A stretch of 64,000 nucleotides of DNA from Microterricola viridarii (GCF_900104895.1 NZ_LT629742.1:682001-746000), one strand, 5' to 3'. Positions 8,943 through 19,190 are shown, counted from the stretch's first letter. The notes: generated by a model from the letters alone, not told the origin. Made by a program: numbers and translations.

Positions 8943-9569
8943 ATGGGTCGCTCCAGCGGAACGAAACGCGCCATTCTCGACGCGGCACTCGAGCTGGCGG
9001 CGACCAGGGGCATCACCGGCACCACCATGGATGACGTCGCCGAGCGCGCCGGCGTCGCCAAGGGCAGCCTGTACTACAACTTCAGCTCGAAGGACCAGCT
9101 GTTCGAGGCGCTCCTCGAGGAGGGCGTCGGCGCGCTCGCCGAGAACCTGCGGGCCGCCCGCGGCACCCTCGTCGGCTGGGAAGCCATCGAGGCGCTGGTG
9201 GGGGCACTGCTCGACCGGATCGCCGCGAACGCCTCGCTGGCCAAACTGATGGCGAGCGAGATCTTCCGCACCGATCGGGCCTGGCAGAAGACCCTGTTCG
9301 CGCTGCGGCACGAGGCGCTCGCCGTCTTCGCCGAGGCCATCGCCGAGGCCAGCTCCGGTGCGAGCGCGCCCGGCGCGCAGCCCTCCGGCGCGCAGGGCGC
9401 TGATGCCGGCACCCCGGCATCCGGGGCCAGCACGATCATGGCGGCCAGCGTGTTCGGCGCCGTGCTGATGTCGGGTCTGGAGTGGCTCGTGTTCGAGCCG
9501 GAGCGCGGTCGCGACGAGGTCGCCGCCGCAATCCTCGCCTCGCTGAGCGGGGCCTTCGCGCCTCGCTAA
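8943..9569 (+). CDS. TetR family transcriptional regulator
   Basis: A 208-aa repressor with a typical N-terminal TetR helix-turn-helix (about 10-58; TMDDVAERAGVAKGSLYYNF). The C-terminal ligand domain carries a low-complexity Ala/Ser/Gly insert near 140-165. It is the last gene of the operon starting at 6026 and most likely binds the palindrome at 5971-5984, controlling its own operon. The ligand is probably a compound exported by, or toxic to, the YhgE/Pip system; that is inference. Confidence 0.88.
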   Translation: MGRSSGTKRAILDAALELAATRGITGTTMDDVAERAGVAKGSLYYNFSSKDQLFEALLEEGVGALAENLRAARGTLVGWEAIEALVGALLDRIAANASLAKLMASEIFRTDRAWQKTLFALRHEALAVFAEAIAEASSGASAPGAQPSGAQGADAGTPASGASTIMAASVFGAVLMSGLEWLVFEPERGRDEVAAAILASLSGAFAPR

Positions 9570-9730
9570 CCGCCCCCGCCTCCCGCACAATTCCGTGGGG
9601 CGGCACGATGGCGGCCAGAGGCCTCTCACCATCTCGCTGCATCGGCCGATAGTGGCTTCGAGGCGTTCGCGTCGCACGCACAGGAGCGCGCGGACTTGTT
9701 GTGGCGTCAGATCAGTGGGGAACCCAGCAC

Positions 9731-12700
9731 ATGCCACGGCACACAATTGCACGCACGCCCAGGCGCGCGTCGCTCGTTGTCCTCTCTCTGGTGCTGACCG
9801 CCAGCTTGGCCGCCTGCGCCGGAGCGACGTCGCCGCATGACGGTGCCCCGGATGCCGCACCCATCCCGCACTCGTCGGCGAGCGCTGGTTCGCGCCCGCT
9901 GGCGCCCACACCGACGTCTTCCGCCGAGAAGACACCGGTTGTCGCGCGCGACACTCCGGCTGCGCGCGACACCCCCGCAACCGAAAGGCTCACGTGGCCG
10001 ACGTGGCCCTCCTGGCCGTGGTGGCCGTCCAAGCCCACCCCGGCACCGTCGCCCAGCCCGACTCCGGCGCCGACCACAGCGCCGACGCCCGAGCCGACGG
10101 CGGCCCCCACACCGGGGCCCAGGCCCGAACCCACGACAGCGCCAGGGCCGAAGCCCGAACCCACGACAGCGCCAGAGCCGAAGCCCGAGCCCACGACAGC
10201 GCCAGAGCCGAAGCCCGAGCCGACGCCGGAGCCGACGGCAGGCCCAGAGCCGAAGCCGGAACCGTCGCCGGAGCCGACGGCAGGCCCAGAGCCGAAGCCC
10301 GAGCCCTCGCCGGAGCCGACGCCACCGCCCCGGCCCGTCAAACCCGCTCCCGCGCTGAACGCGCTCGGCTTCCACGACACGACGGCCACCGGCGCGGAGC
10401 GCGCCGTGCGCAACGACCTGACGGGTGCGCTCGAGGGCCAGGTCGAGTTCGCGCAGACGCACACCATCAACCCGGCCGGCAACGCGGCGCGCACCATGCC
10501 GACACTGGTCGCCGAACGGGCGGCACTGCTGCTGTTCTCCCCGGTCGAGCCTGTGCCCAGTGGCGAATCCGTGACCGTCACGGCCAGCGCGAACGGCGCG
10601 CTGCTCGGCGAACTGGTCTTGGCCGAACCCAACCTCATTCCGCGGGCAGACATGCGTGCCCAGACCGGCCGCGACGAGGTCGTCTACACGCGCAGGGCGT
10701 GGACGACCGAGCTGCCGTGGAGCTGGATGAAGCCCGGCCTCGAGCTCAGCTTCGCCACGAGCGCTGACGGGGGAGCGCACGCCGACGCACAGGGCCTGCT
10801 CGCCGCCGCGCAGATCGAGTTCGCCCCACCGAGCGAGATCGTGATCAGCTCGATCGAGCTGGGCATGCTCACCGATTATCCGACGTCGGCCGACCACTAC
10901 ATGTTCGCCCAGCCGGAGAAGGCCGCCGCCGACTACTTCCAGACGATCCCCGTCGCGAAGATGCACATGGCCGTCTACGAGCCGGTGCGGCTCGACCGGG
11001 TGATCGTGGCATCCGGGAAGATCTATGAGGCCCCCGGCGCGAGCGACTCGACCGATGCCGGCGTGTACAGCGGTGACCTGCGCGAGAACGTGGGCAAGGC
11101 GCAGGTGAGCACGGGCATCAACCTGGCGAACTTCGGCATCACGAGCGCGCAGATGAACCAGTCGCAGCCGAGCACCTTCAACGAGCGCATCATTCACCAC
11201 GCGTGCGGCCTGTACAAGACGGTCGACGGCGCTCCACGCACCGAATGCCATGGCTTGAGCGGCGGCAACGGCATGGCCACGATCTTCAGCTCGGCGGGCA
11301 ATGAACTCAGCCACGAACTCGGGCACTCCTACGGCCTCGGTCACTACCCGGGCTGGAACGGCTCGGCCGAGGGCGATGCCAAGGTCATCAACGCCGTGCA
11401 CCACAGCGAGAGCGGCTGGGGATACATCGCCTACCGCGACAGGATGCGCTCGAACCTCGCCGCCCACCAGGCCTTCTCGACCCAGGGCACCGGGGTGAAC
11501 GGCGCCTACCTCACGCAGAACTATGCCGGGCAGTACAACTACCACCGCGATGCCATGTCGGGCGGGGAGAACAGCAGCACGCTCAGCCGGTACACCCTGC
11601 ACACCGGCTACAGCGCGACCGCCATCCAGAAGGCGCTCATCAAGCCGGTGCCAGACACGGCATTCCCCAGTGGTTACCGCTCGTGGGATGCCACGACGGG
11701 AACGGCCGTCGACGCCAAGCTGGCCGACCCGCAGTTCGCGGCGGCCAGGCCAGCGCAGGTCGGCGTTCCCGTGTTCACGCTGCTGGGTGGCTACAACCCG
11801 CAGGTCCCCGAGCAGACGGTGCTCTACCCCGCCTTCCGCAGCAACTACGGCAATGTCTTCGAACTGCCCCAGGCGGATCCGACGTCGACGGATGCCGCAC
11901 GCAGCTGCTGGATGAGCATCAGCTACCAGGACGGCCACGTCGAGCACACCGCGCTCGATGCGCGCAACGGCGTCAAGCAGTTCAACATCAATGTGGCGGA
12001 TGCCGCCCAGCCCACCGGTGCGGAGCTCTTCTGCCGCGCATCCGGGGTCACCACCCAGCTCGGCAACAGCATCAGCATCGCGACCGGCCTGCCGGCCATG
12101 CGCCCGGCCGTCACCATCGGCGGCGACGCCGGGTATGAGGCGTTGCGCGCCGTCGAGGTGGCCGAGCTCGACACGGCACTGCTGGCTCTGGCCGACACAG
12201 CCGTGCCGGTGCTCGACGCCGGGATGCGGCTGAGCTACGACAGCTGGAAGGACGACCTCAGCGCGCTGAGCGCTGCAGCCCGGGCTGTCCTCGACCGGGC
12301 GATGGCCGCTGTCGCGGCGGCGACCGCGATCGACGACTTCGTGGCCGAGAACCAGGACGCACTGAGTGCAGGGGAGGCGGGCGTCACGGCCGAACTCACC
12401 GCGCTGCTGCAGGACGCAGGAATGAGCGAGGGCACGGGCGCACTCCTGCCCCGCGGCGGCAATGTGACCGTCGACAACGGTCTCTGTCTCAACCTCGACG
12501 CCGACACCCTGCGCGTGAGCGTTGACGGGAAGAAGACCGCCTGCTCGGACGTGCCGACCCAACGGTGGGTGGCCGACTCCCGCGGCGCCATCCACAGTGA
12601 GGCGCGTCCCGACCTGTGCGTCGAGGCAGCGACACCGGTGCGCATGACCACGTGCTCGCCCGCGAACGCCGCCCAGATCTGGGTGCACCAGGCCGACGGC

Positions 12701-12889
12701 CACCTCAAGAGCGCAACCTCGTCCTACCTCGACCTCAACCGCTCCACGCGCCAGCCCGGCATGTACGGCCACACCACCGGCAGCAACCAGGTCTGGAAGG
12801 CGCTCCCCGTGAGCGCGAACCCGGTGCTGCTCACCCTGAGCCCGTCCACGCTGCTCGTGCTCTCCACCCTGGCGCTCGACGCCGGGTGA
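9731..12889 (+). CDS. Secreted M66-like zinc metalloprotease lipoprotein with Pro-rich linker and ricin-type domain
   Basis: 1052 aa. The ATG at 9731 has GGGGA 9 nt upstream and gives a clean lipoprotein signal (lipobox LAAC, Cys29); an in-frame GTG at 9701 would bury it. A Pro-Glu-Pro repeat linker (about 95-205) follows the signal. The central catalytic domain carries HELGHSYGLGH (about 528-538), the HExxHxxGxxH site of metzincins, in the sequence context of M66 (StcE/TagA) peptidases. The C-terminus (about 915-1040) has the QxW-type beta-trefoil pattern of ricin-like lectins. Predicted role: a surface-tethered protease that cleaves glycoproteins, with the lectin domain binding glycan. No operon partner is evident. 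Confidence 0.85.
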   Translation: MPRHTIARTPRRASLVVLSLVLTASLAACAGATSPHDGAPDAAPIPHSSASAGSRPLAPTPTSSAEKTPVVARDTPAARDTPATERLTWPTWPSWPWWPSKPTPAPSPSPTPAPTTAPTPEPTAAPTPGPRPEPTTAPGPKPEPTTAPEPKPEPTTAPEPKPEPTPEPTAGPEPKPEPSPEPTAGPEPKPEPSPEPTPPPRPVKPAPALNALGFHDTTATGAERAVRNDLTGALEGQVEFAQTHTINPAGNAARTMPTLVAERAALLLFSPVEPVPSGESVTVTASANGALLGELVLAEPNLIPRADMRAQTGRDEVVYTRRAWTTELPWSWMKPGLELSFATSADGGAHADAQGLLAAAQIEFAPPSEIVISSIELGMLTDYPTSADHYMFAQPEKAAADYFQTIPVAKMHMAVYEPVRLDRVIVASGKIYEAPGASDSTDAGVYSGDLRENVGKAQVSTGINLANFGITSAQMNQSQPSTFNERIIHHACGLYKTVDGAPRTECHGLSGGNGMATIFSSAGNELSHELGHSYGLGHYPGWNGSAEGDAKVINAVHHSESGWGYIAYRDRMRSNLAAHQAFSTQGTGVNGAYLTQNYAGQYNYHRDAMSGGENSSTLSRYTLHTGYSATAIQKALIKPVPDTAFPSGYRSWDATTGTAVDAKLADPQFAAARPAQVGVPVFTLLGGYNPQVPEQTVLYPAFRSNYGNVFELPQADPTSTDAARSCWMSISYQDGHVEHTALDARNGVKQFNINVADAAQPTGAELFCRASGVTTQLGNSISIATGLPAMRPAVTIGGDAGYEALRAVEVAELDTALLALADTAVPVLDAGMRLSYDSWKDDLSALSAAARAVLDRAMAAVAAATAIDDFVAENQDALSAGEAGVTAELTALLQDAGMSEGTGALLPRGGNVTVDNGLCLNLDADTLRVSVDGKKTACSDVPTQRWVADSRGAIHSEARPDLCVEAATPVRMTTCSPANAAQIWVHQADGHLKSATSSYLDLNRSTRQPGMYGHTTGSNQVWKALPVSANPVLLTLSPSTLLVLSTLALDAG
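10124..10322 (+). repeat. Tandem repeats coding the Pro-Glu-Pro linker of the metalloprotease
   Basis: About three near-identical 30-bp units coding (K)PEPTTAPxP run from 10124. Two 42-bp units coding EPTAGPEPKPEP-S/P follow, to about 10322. They form a rigid, wall-spanning linker between the lipid anchor and the catalytic domain. Such units often vary in number between strains. Confidence 0.8.
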
Positions 12890-12969
12890 GGCGGCGCCGG
12901 CCGCGCCGGACCGGGTCGGCGCGTAGTCTGGCGGGGAAGCCTTTGGCCGCCTCAACGAAAGCACGCGAC

Positions 12970-14073
12970 ATGCCGCAGCGACAGAACGACGGATCAGCAC
13001 CGCGTCGGCCCGGATTGTTCCGCCGGGGCAGCGGCGGCCAGGCCCCAGCCGCTCCGGGCACGACGCGCCGCACCACCTACGTCGTGGACGGCCGGTTGAC
13101 CAGCGCGCCGCCGCACACCTCGATCGCCGACGCGCTCCGGTTCTCCCAGGAGGAGCCCGGGCGCATCGCGCTCTGCCTGTTCCCCGATCCAACGGTCGAC
13201 GACATCGCGGAACTGGCCGACGCCTGGGGGCTGCACCCGGTGCTCGTCGAAGACCTGCAGGTCGCCGGCCAGCGGCCCAAACTGGAACGCTACGGCGACG
13301 TGCTCTTCCTCGTGGTGCGGTCGGCGCGCTACGTGGATGAGGCGGAAGAGGTCGACTTCTCCGAGTTCCACGTGCTCGTGCGCCCGAACTCGGTGGCGGT
13401 GCTCTGCCAGGACGGCCGATGGGTCGACGGCTCGGATGACGCCACGCTGCCGCGCAACGCCGAGACCGCCGATCACACGCTGCTCGACGACTCGGAGCTG
13501 CTGGGGCTCGGGCCGGAGGCGGTCGTCTACCGGCTGCTGGACGTGATCGTCGACGGCTACACCCCGGTGCTGCGCGGCCTCGCCATCGACCAGGAGCAGA
13601 TCGAGCGGCAGGTGTTCAGTGGCGACGCCGCCGTCGCCGAGCGCATCTACCGGCTGAGCCAGGAGGTCATCGACCTGCGGCACGCGACATCCTCGCTGGT
13701 GGATGTGGTGGCGGCGCTGCGGAAGGGCTTCGACCGCTACGGGATCCCCGACGCGCTGCAGACATACCTGCAGGATGTGGCCGACCACCTGACGCTGGTC
13801 GACGGGCGCGTGTCGGAGCTGCGCGATTCGCTCTCGCAGATCTTGAACGTGAACGCGACGCTGGTCTCCCAACGGCAGAACGAAGACATGAAGAAGATCT
13901 CCGGCTGGGCCGCCATCCTGTTCGCGCCGACCCTGATCGCCGCCGTCTACGGCATGAACTTCGACAACATGCCCGAGCTGCACTGGGCCCTCGGCTACCC
14001 GCTCGCGGTCGGCGGCATGATCGCGTTCGCCGCAGTGCTCTACATCACCTTCAAGCTCAAGAAGTGGATGTAG
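12970..14073 (+). CDS. corA: CorA family magnesium/divalent cation transporter
   Basis: A 367-aa protein with a long soluble N-terminal domain and two C-terminal membrane helices. The CorA signature YGMN sits at about 327-330, at the end of the first helix, and the protein ends in a basic LKKWM tail. It forms pentameric channels for Mg2+ (or Co2+/Ni2+) in the inner membrane. The first 40 residues are a poorly conserved Arg/Pro/Gly-rich extension. The ATG at 12970 is used; the frame is open further upstream but overlaps the metalloprotease gene. It is transcribed alone. Confidence 0.9.
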   Translation: MPQRQNDGSAPRRPGLFRRGSGGQAPAAPGTTRRTTYVVDGRLTSAPPHTSIADALRFSQEEPGRIALCLFPDPTVDDIAELADAWGLHPVLVEDLQVAGQRPKLERYGDVLFLVVRSARYVDEAEEVDFSEFHVLVRPNSVAVLCQDGRWVDGSDDATLPRNAETADHTLLDDSELLGLGPEAVVYRLLDVIVDGYTPVLRGLAIDQEQIERQVFSGDAAVAERIYRLSQEVIDLRHATSSLVDVVAALRKGFDRYGIPDALQTYLQDVADHLTLVDGRVSELRDSLSQILNVNATLVSQRQNEDMKKISGWAAILFAPTLIAAVYGMNFDNMPELHWALGYPLAVGGMIAFAAVLYITFKLKKWM

Positions 14074-14125
14074 CCCGCCCGCGTCGATCCGGGACTCCTT
14101 AACAGGGTGTTGGAGCTGGGCGCGA

Positions 14126-14136
14126 TAAGGTGGAGT
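14126..14136 (+). promoter_or_regulatory. Leaderless-type -10 box before the DUF3151 gene
   Basis: GATAAGGT, with core TAAGGT at 14126-14131, ends 5 nt before the GTG at 14137. A -10 this close to the start codon is the arrangement of leaderless actinobacterial transcripts. No convincing -35 is seen. Confidence 0.4.
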
Positions 14137-14649
14137 GTGACTGGCGACAACACGCTCGGCCCTGCCGAGACCGAACTGCCCGATGCGCCCGCTGTGCGCG
14201 AGGCGCTCGCTTCAGCGAATCGCGACGAGGTCGCAGACCTCGCACTCCGGCATCCGGAGTCCCCACTGGTCTGGGCCGAGCTCTCTGACATCGCCCACGC
14301 CGACGGCCGCCTCGTCGACGCCTACGCCTATGCGGCGGTCGCCCACGCGCGCGGCCTCGAGGCCCTGGACGCCGCGGGCTGGCGCCCCGGCGACAGCGTG
14401 TCCTGGCAGCACCGGGCCAACCGCGGCGTCTTGCGCGCCGCCTACGCCCTGCGGCGCGCGGCCAGCGCGATCGGCGCGCACGACGAGGCCGACCGGCTCG
14501 GCGACTTCCTGCAGGGTCTCGACCCGGAGGCTGTGGAGCGGATCGAGATGAAGTACACCACCACCCAGCTCTTGCCGGTGATCACACCCGAGATGCTCGC
14601 GGCAGCGCAGCCGCCCACTGAAGCCTTTGTCATCCGAGGAGAGGACTAG
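14137..14649 (+). CDS. DUF3151 family protein
   Basis: 170 aa from the GTG at 14137. It is a helical, TPR-like soluble protein with no known catalytic motif. The sequence pattern ([11 protein letters not shown], then [18 protein letters not shown], then an NRG..RA block) matches the DUF3151 family, which is confined to actinobacteria and usually lies directly upstream of purA, as here (8-bp gap to purA). The conserved pairing suggests a link with purine metabolism or cell growth, but no function has been shown to my knowledge. An upstream in-frame ATG (14107) would overrun the predicted promoter. Confidence 0.85.
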   Translation: MTGDNTLGPAETELPDAPAVREALASANRDEVADLALRHPESPLVWAELSDIAHADGRLVDAYAYAAVAHARGLEALDAAGWRPGDSVSWQHRANRGVLRAAYALRRAASAIGAHDEADRLGDFLQGLDPEAVERIEMKYTTTQLLPVITPEMLAAAQPPTEAFVIRGED

Positions 14650-14656
14650 CAACAAC

Positions 14657-15943
<1,287 letters not shown>

Positions 15944-15965
15944 TCGCTCGGCTCTGCTTCACCGG

Positions 15966-16003
15966 ATGCCGGTGCCCCCCGTTCACGCGGGCGGCGCCGG
16001 CAT
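15966..16003 (+). terminator. Hairpin terminator after purA
   Basis: ATGCCGGTGCC pairs with GGCGCCGGCAT (one mismatch) around a GC-rich loop, 22 bp after the purA stop. It is a plausible intrinsic terminator without a T-tract. Confidence 0.6.
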
Positions 16004-16037
16004 TCGTCGTTAGTGCCTGCGCCCGTGCCGGCGCCCG

Positions 16038-16103
16038 CGCATCGAAAAGCAAGAAAACGTTCCAAATGCGGAGTTTTGGCGCGTTTTCTTGCTTCTCGAT
16101 GCG
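16038..16103. repeat. Long AT-rich inverted repeat between convergent genes
   Basis: Two 22-bp arms (16038-16059 and 16082-16103) pair with one mismatch. Each arm contains the AT-rich core AAGCAAGAAAACG or its complement. The 22-nt loop contains a further CCAAA/TTTGG pair. It lies between purA (+) and the TauE gene (-) and could act as a bidirectional terminator. Its base composition is unlike its surroundings, so a small repeated element is also possible. Confidence 0.7.
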
Positions 16104-16133
16104 GGGCCGGGAGCGGGCCGGGGCGGGGCCTCG

Positions 16134-16874
16134 TCAGGGCAGCAGCTTGAGCGTGCCGTCGATGAGGGCGACGGCGCCGCCCGCGTAGGCGATCCAGATC
16201 ACGGCGACGCGGGCCGCGTGGTGGCTGATGCGGGTGTGCAGCAGCTCGCCGAGCCCGAGCCCGGCCACGAGGGCGACGACCACGAACACCCAGCTCGCGG
16301 CATCCAGAGCCGGGAGGGTGCCGCCGGAGAACGCGAACTTGGTCAGCAGCGAGGTCGAGCCGATCAGGACGAAGTACGGCTGCAGCGTCGCCGCGAACTG
16401 CGCCTGCGGCCAGCGGGTCAGCACCGCGAAGACGCTGAGCGCCGGGCCGCCGACGCCGGCCGCTGTGTTCATGAATCCGGATGCCGCGCCGGCGACGATC
16501 GCCGCCGGCCGGCGGGGGACGGTCTGCGCGGTGCGGGTGACGACGAGCGACGCGGTGAGCGCGGCGATCACGAGCAGGCCGACGCCGATCTGCAGCTGCG
16601 GCCCGGCGAGGTTCGCGGCCAGCAGCGAGCCGGGCACGATCGCCAGCAGGGCGGGCACCGCCAGCCAGACCAGGGTGCGCCACTCGATGTGCCGCCAGAC
16701 GCGGGGGATGATCAGCAGCGAGGAGAGCACCCCGCAGAGATTCACGATGAGCACGCCGTCGAAGGGGCCGAGGATGATGACGAGCGCGGGGGAGACCACG
16801 AGCGCGAAGCCCATCCCGGTGATGCGTTGGGCGAAGGCGCCGACCAGAACAGAGACGACGACCAGAGCGAGCAT
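16134..16874 (-). CDS. TauE/SafE family permease (predicted anion/sulfonate exporter)
   Basis: A 246-aa membrane protein with about eight helices in two repeated halves. Family-like motifs appear near the start of each half (RITGMGFALVVSP and GFMNTAAGVGGPALS). The family moves sulfite, sulfoacetate or related organic anions, but the substrate cannot be assigned here. The ATG at 16874 (MLALVVV) starts directly at the first helix. An upstream in-frame start at 16952 would add a Pro/Gly-rich tail with no coding look. It is a single gene. Confidence 0.85.
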   Translation of the reverse strand: MLALVVVSVLVGAFAQRITGMGFALVVSPALVIILGPFDGVLIVNLCGVLSSLLIIPRVWRHIEWRTLVWLAVPALLAIVPGSLLAANLAGPQLQIGVGLLVIAALTASLVVTRTAQTVPRRPAAIVAGAASGFMNTAAGVGGPALSVFAVLTRWPQAQFAATLQPYFVLIGSTSLLTKFAFSGGTLPALDAASWVFVVVALVAGLGLGELLHTRISHHAARVAVIWIAYAGGAVALIDGTLKLLP

Positions 16875-17021
16875 CCTGCCAGCGTACTGGGCGGGTGGGC
16901 GCCCTCCGGACGGCGGGTAGGCGCCAGTGCGCCCTTCGGCGAGCACGGGCATCTCAGGGCATGGGAGACGACCTAGGCGTGTCGCTAAGCCGGTTCACCC
17001 GCCGTCCGCGCGGCTGTGTTC

Positions 17022-18365
17022 CTAGTCGAATGCTGCAGCTACCCCCGGGATCGCTGCCCGGTATCTGTCGAGGAGCTTCTTGGCAACGCTCACGGAGTCC
17101 ACCAGCGGGTGGGCGGCGAATCCGCGCCACGCGAGAGTCGCATCGCGCTCGAGCGAAGCGGCGATGATGAGCTGCTCGGAGGCTTTGAGCTGTTGCATGA
17201 GCCCCAGCATCTCGCCGCGCACAGGGGCCACCTTCTGAGGTTCGAGCCGCCCCAGGTGCACCGTTGTCGGCACCTCGATCACGGCGTCATCCGGCAAGCC
17301 ATCGACGATGCCGTTGTTGGCAACGTTCAGGATCATCGTGGAGGCGCGGCCCGTCGTTAGCCCGGTCATGAGGTTGAGGGCGACGGTCTGGTAGCCACCA
17401 CCGTCTACATCGCTCTGCTCGCGGCTGTGGCGCTCCTCCTCGGGTCGGCTCTCGGCCATGTAGCTCGACTCACGATCGTGTTTCGTGCTGTTCCACAAAT
17501 CGAGAGCGCTGTCGGGATGGCTATGTGCGCCTGTGTAGAAGCTGCCCTGCTGCTTCCGCAGGAACTCCCCGCGGGTCTCCACCGAGAGACGAATCCGCTC
17601 GGTCGCCTCGCGGTTGTAGTAGTAGTAGTAGAGGTACTCGTTGGGTATCGCGCCGAGAGCACGTACCCAATCGATTCCCATCAGCCGCGCCTCTTCAATG
17701 GTCGCAATTGCGGAGTCGTCGGCGAGCAGCCCGGGTAAACGATCGACGCCGTCCGTGCACACGCTGCGGAGCCAGCCCAGGTGATTCAGCCCCACGTAGT
17801 CGAAGGTGACGTCGTCTGGCTGCGCCCCGATCGCGCCCACTGCGCGTCGCATCAGACCGATCGGGGTGTCGCAGATTCCGATCACGCGGTCGCCGAGCGA
17901 GCGGCGCATCGTCTCCGTGACGATGCCGGCCGGGTTGGTGAAGTTGATGACCCACGCCTCAGGGGCGAGCGCCGCCACCCTCTCGGCCAACCGTCTGGCG
18001 AGAGGAAGCGTGCGGAGGGCGTAGGCGAGGCCACCGGGGCCAACCGTCTCCTGGCCGAGAACACCCAGTTCGAGCGCGGTGCGCTCGTCAAGAATGCGAC
18101 CTTCCAGGCCATCAACGCGCATCGCCGAGAAGACAAACGCCGCGCCGGTGACGGCTTCGTCGAGGTCGAGAGTGCAGCTGACACGCGGCGGGCTGGCGAG
18201 TGCCGGCGCGAGCTGCTCGAGGATCTTTGCAATGGTCTGGAGCCGGTCGCTGGACACATCGAAGAGGCAGAGTTCGGTGACACGTGCGTGCTCTCCGTCG
18301 TTGGAGATCGCCTCGAAGATTTGGGGGACGCGAAATCCGCCGCCGCCGATGATGGTGAGTTTCAT
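17022..18365 (-). CDS. Glycoside hydrolase family 4 (6-phospho-beta-glucosidase-like)
   Basis: A 447-aa NAD+- and metal-dependent glycosidase. It has an N-terminal Rossmann motif (GGGGFRVP, about 7-14), NPAGIVTE, a metal-ligand Cys in CDTP, and GLNHLGW, the His motif typical of the 6-phospho-beta-glucosidase branch. GH4 enzymes cleave through an NAD-linked oxidation-elimination. A run of five Tyr (EYLYYYYYN) comes from a short TAG-type repeat on the plus strand and matches the Tyr-rich stretch common in the family. Its start overlaps the DeoR stop (ATGA), so DeoR and GH4 form one operon, divergent from the kinase/transporter operon. Confidence 0.88.
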   Translation of the reverse strand: MKLTIIGGGGFRVPQIFEAISNDGEHARVTELCLFDVSSDRLQTIAKILEQLAPALASPPRVSCTLDLDEAVTGAAFVFSAMRVDGLEGRILDERTALELGVLGQETVGPGGLAYALRTLPLARRLAERVAALAPEAWVINFTNPAGIVTETMRRSLGDRVIGICDTPIGLMRRAVGAIGAQPDDVTFDYVGLNHLGWLRSVCTDGVDRLPGLLADDSAIATIEEARLMGIDWVRALGAIPNEYLYYYYYNREATERIRLSVETRGEFLRKQQGSFYTGAHSHPDSALDLWNSTKHDRESSYMAESRPEEERHSREQSDVDGGGYQTVALNLMTGLTTGRASTMILNVANNGIVDGLPDDAVIEVPTTVHLGRLEPQKVAPVRGEMLGLMQQLKASEQLIIAASLERDATLAWRGFAAHPLVDSVSVAKKLLDRYRAAIPGVAAAFD

Positions 18366-19111
18366 GGGAATAGAACTTCGCTTCCTGCTGAGCGGAAAGC
18401 CTCGAGCGTCTGGGCGTCAGATGCCTCGGAGGTGACCAGAGTGTTGATGGCGGATGCTGCGCAGACAGAGAGCAAGCCCGTCCCTGGGAACTTTGTCTCG
18501 TCTGCGACTAGCACTGTGTGTGAGCCGGCGGTGAGGAGGCCCCGCTTGACGGGCACCTCGATGCCTGTTGAATCCATGACGGTTCCATCTGGCAGGATGC
18601 CGCTGGTTCCGATGATGCTGATGTTTGCCCGCAGTTGTTCGAGAGCTGTGTCTGTGAGGCTGCCGACGAGCGAGTGGTAGGAGCGTCGCAGTACGCCGCC
18701 GAGGAGCACAAGCTCCACGCCCTGGTCGTCGCGCAGCTCGTCAAGCACCGCGAGGCTCGAAGTGATGACCGTGATGGTCTTTCCGCGGAGTGCCCGCGCC
18801 ACGAATGCTGTAGTTGTTCCGATGTCGAGGGCCACGACGTCACCGTCGGAGACCAGTTCGGCTGCGCGTCGAGCGATCTTCTCCTTGGACGAGCTCGACT
18901 TCTTCACGACCTCATGAAATGGCATCGCATCGGTCTCGACGCTTCCGCCGCCGCGAACACGGCGCAGCAAGCCATCCGCACTCAGACTGTTGAGATCTCG
19001 GCGGATTGTTGACTCGCTGACATCGACGTACATGGCGAGATCATTTACCGAGGCGGCGCCGGTCTCTTTGATGCGCTGCAAAATCGCAGCTTTGCGCGAA
19101 CTGGTCAACAT
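18362..19111 (-). CDS. DeoR family transcriptional regulator
   Basis: 249 aa from the ATG at 19111 (MLTSSRKAAILQRI); starts at 19120 and 19132 are possible. The N-terminal DeoR helix-turn-helix (about 5-58, SVNDLAMYVDVSESTIRRDLNSL) is followed by the DeoR sensor domain, with DIGTTTAFVARAL and LLGGVLRRSYHSLVG, which binds phosphorylated sugars. It is the first gene of the operon with GH4 and faces the kinase operon across a 150-bp gap holding a long palindrome, so it probably represses both directions until a sugar phosphate accumulates. Confidence 0.9.
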   Translation of the reverse strand: MLTSSRKAAILQRIKETGAASVNDLAMYVDVSESTIRRDLNSLSADGLLRRVRGGGSVETDAMPFHEVVKKSSSSKEKIARRAAELVSDGDVVALDIGTTTAFVARALRGKTITVITSSLAVLDELRDDQGVELVLLGGVLRRSYHSLVGSLTDTALEQLRANISIIGTSGILPDGTVMDSTGIEVPVKRGLLTAGSHTVLVADETKFPGTGLLSVCAASAINTLVTSEASDAQTLEAFRSAGSEVLFP

Positions 19112-19136
19112 GATCGCCATGCTAGCAAGCATTTTT

Positions 19137-19172
19137 GAGCAGTTACAAGCATGATCATGCTTGAACTTGCTC
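19137..19172. promoter_or_regulatory. Palindromic operator in the DeoR/kinase divergent region
   Basis: CAAGCATGATCATGCTTG (19146-19163) is a perfect 18-bp palindrome. It extends to a 36-bp imperfect one (15 of 18 positions paired, GAGCA at one end and TGCTC at the other). A further CAAGCAT half-site lies 20 bp to the left (19126). It overlaps the predicted -35 of the kinase operon and is the likely binding site of the adjacent DeoR protein. Confidence 0.7.
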
Positions 19173-19190
19173 GAAACTGCGTGTTATGGT
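19161..19190 (+). promoter_or_regulatory. Predicted promoter of the kinase/ABC/inositol operon
   Basis: TTGAAC (19161-19166) and TATGGT (19185-19190) are separated by 18 bp. The -35 lies on the right edge of the palindromic operator, so repressor binding would block it. Confidence 0.5.

Noticed and set aside
9707-13192. Very long open frame (over 1100 codons) antisense to the metalloprotease and corA genes
   Set aside because: It is a shadow produced by strong third-position GC bias; it is Arg/Gly-rich, shows no domain and overlaps two well-supported genes.
17600-17640. GTAGTAGTAG run as a microsatellite or CRISPR-like repeat
   Set aside because: It simply encodes a Tyr-rich stretch in the GH4 enzyme that is usual for the family.
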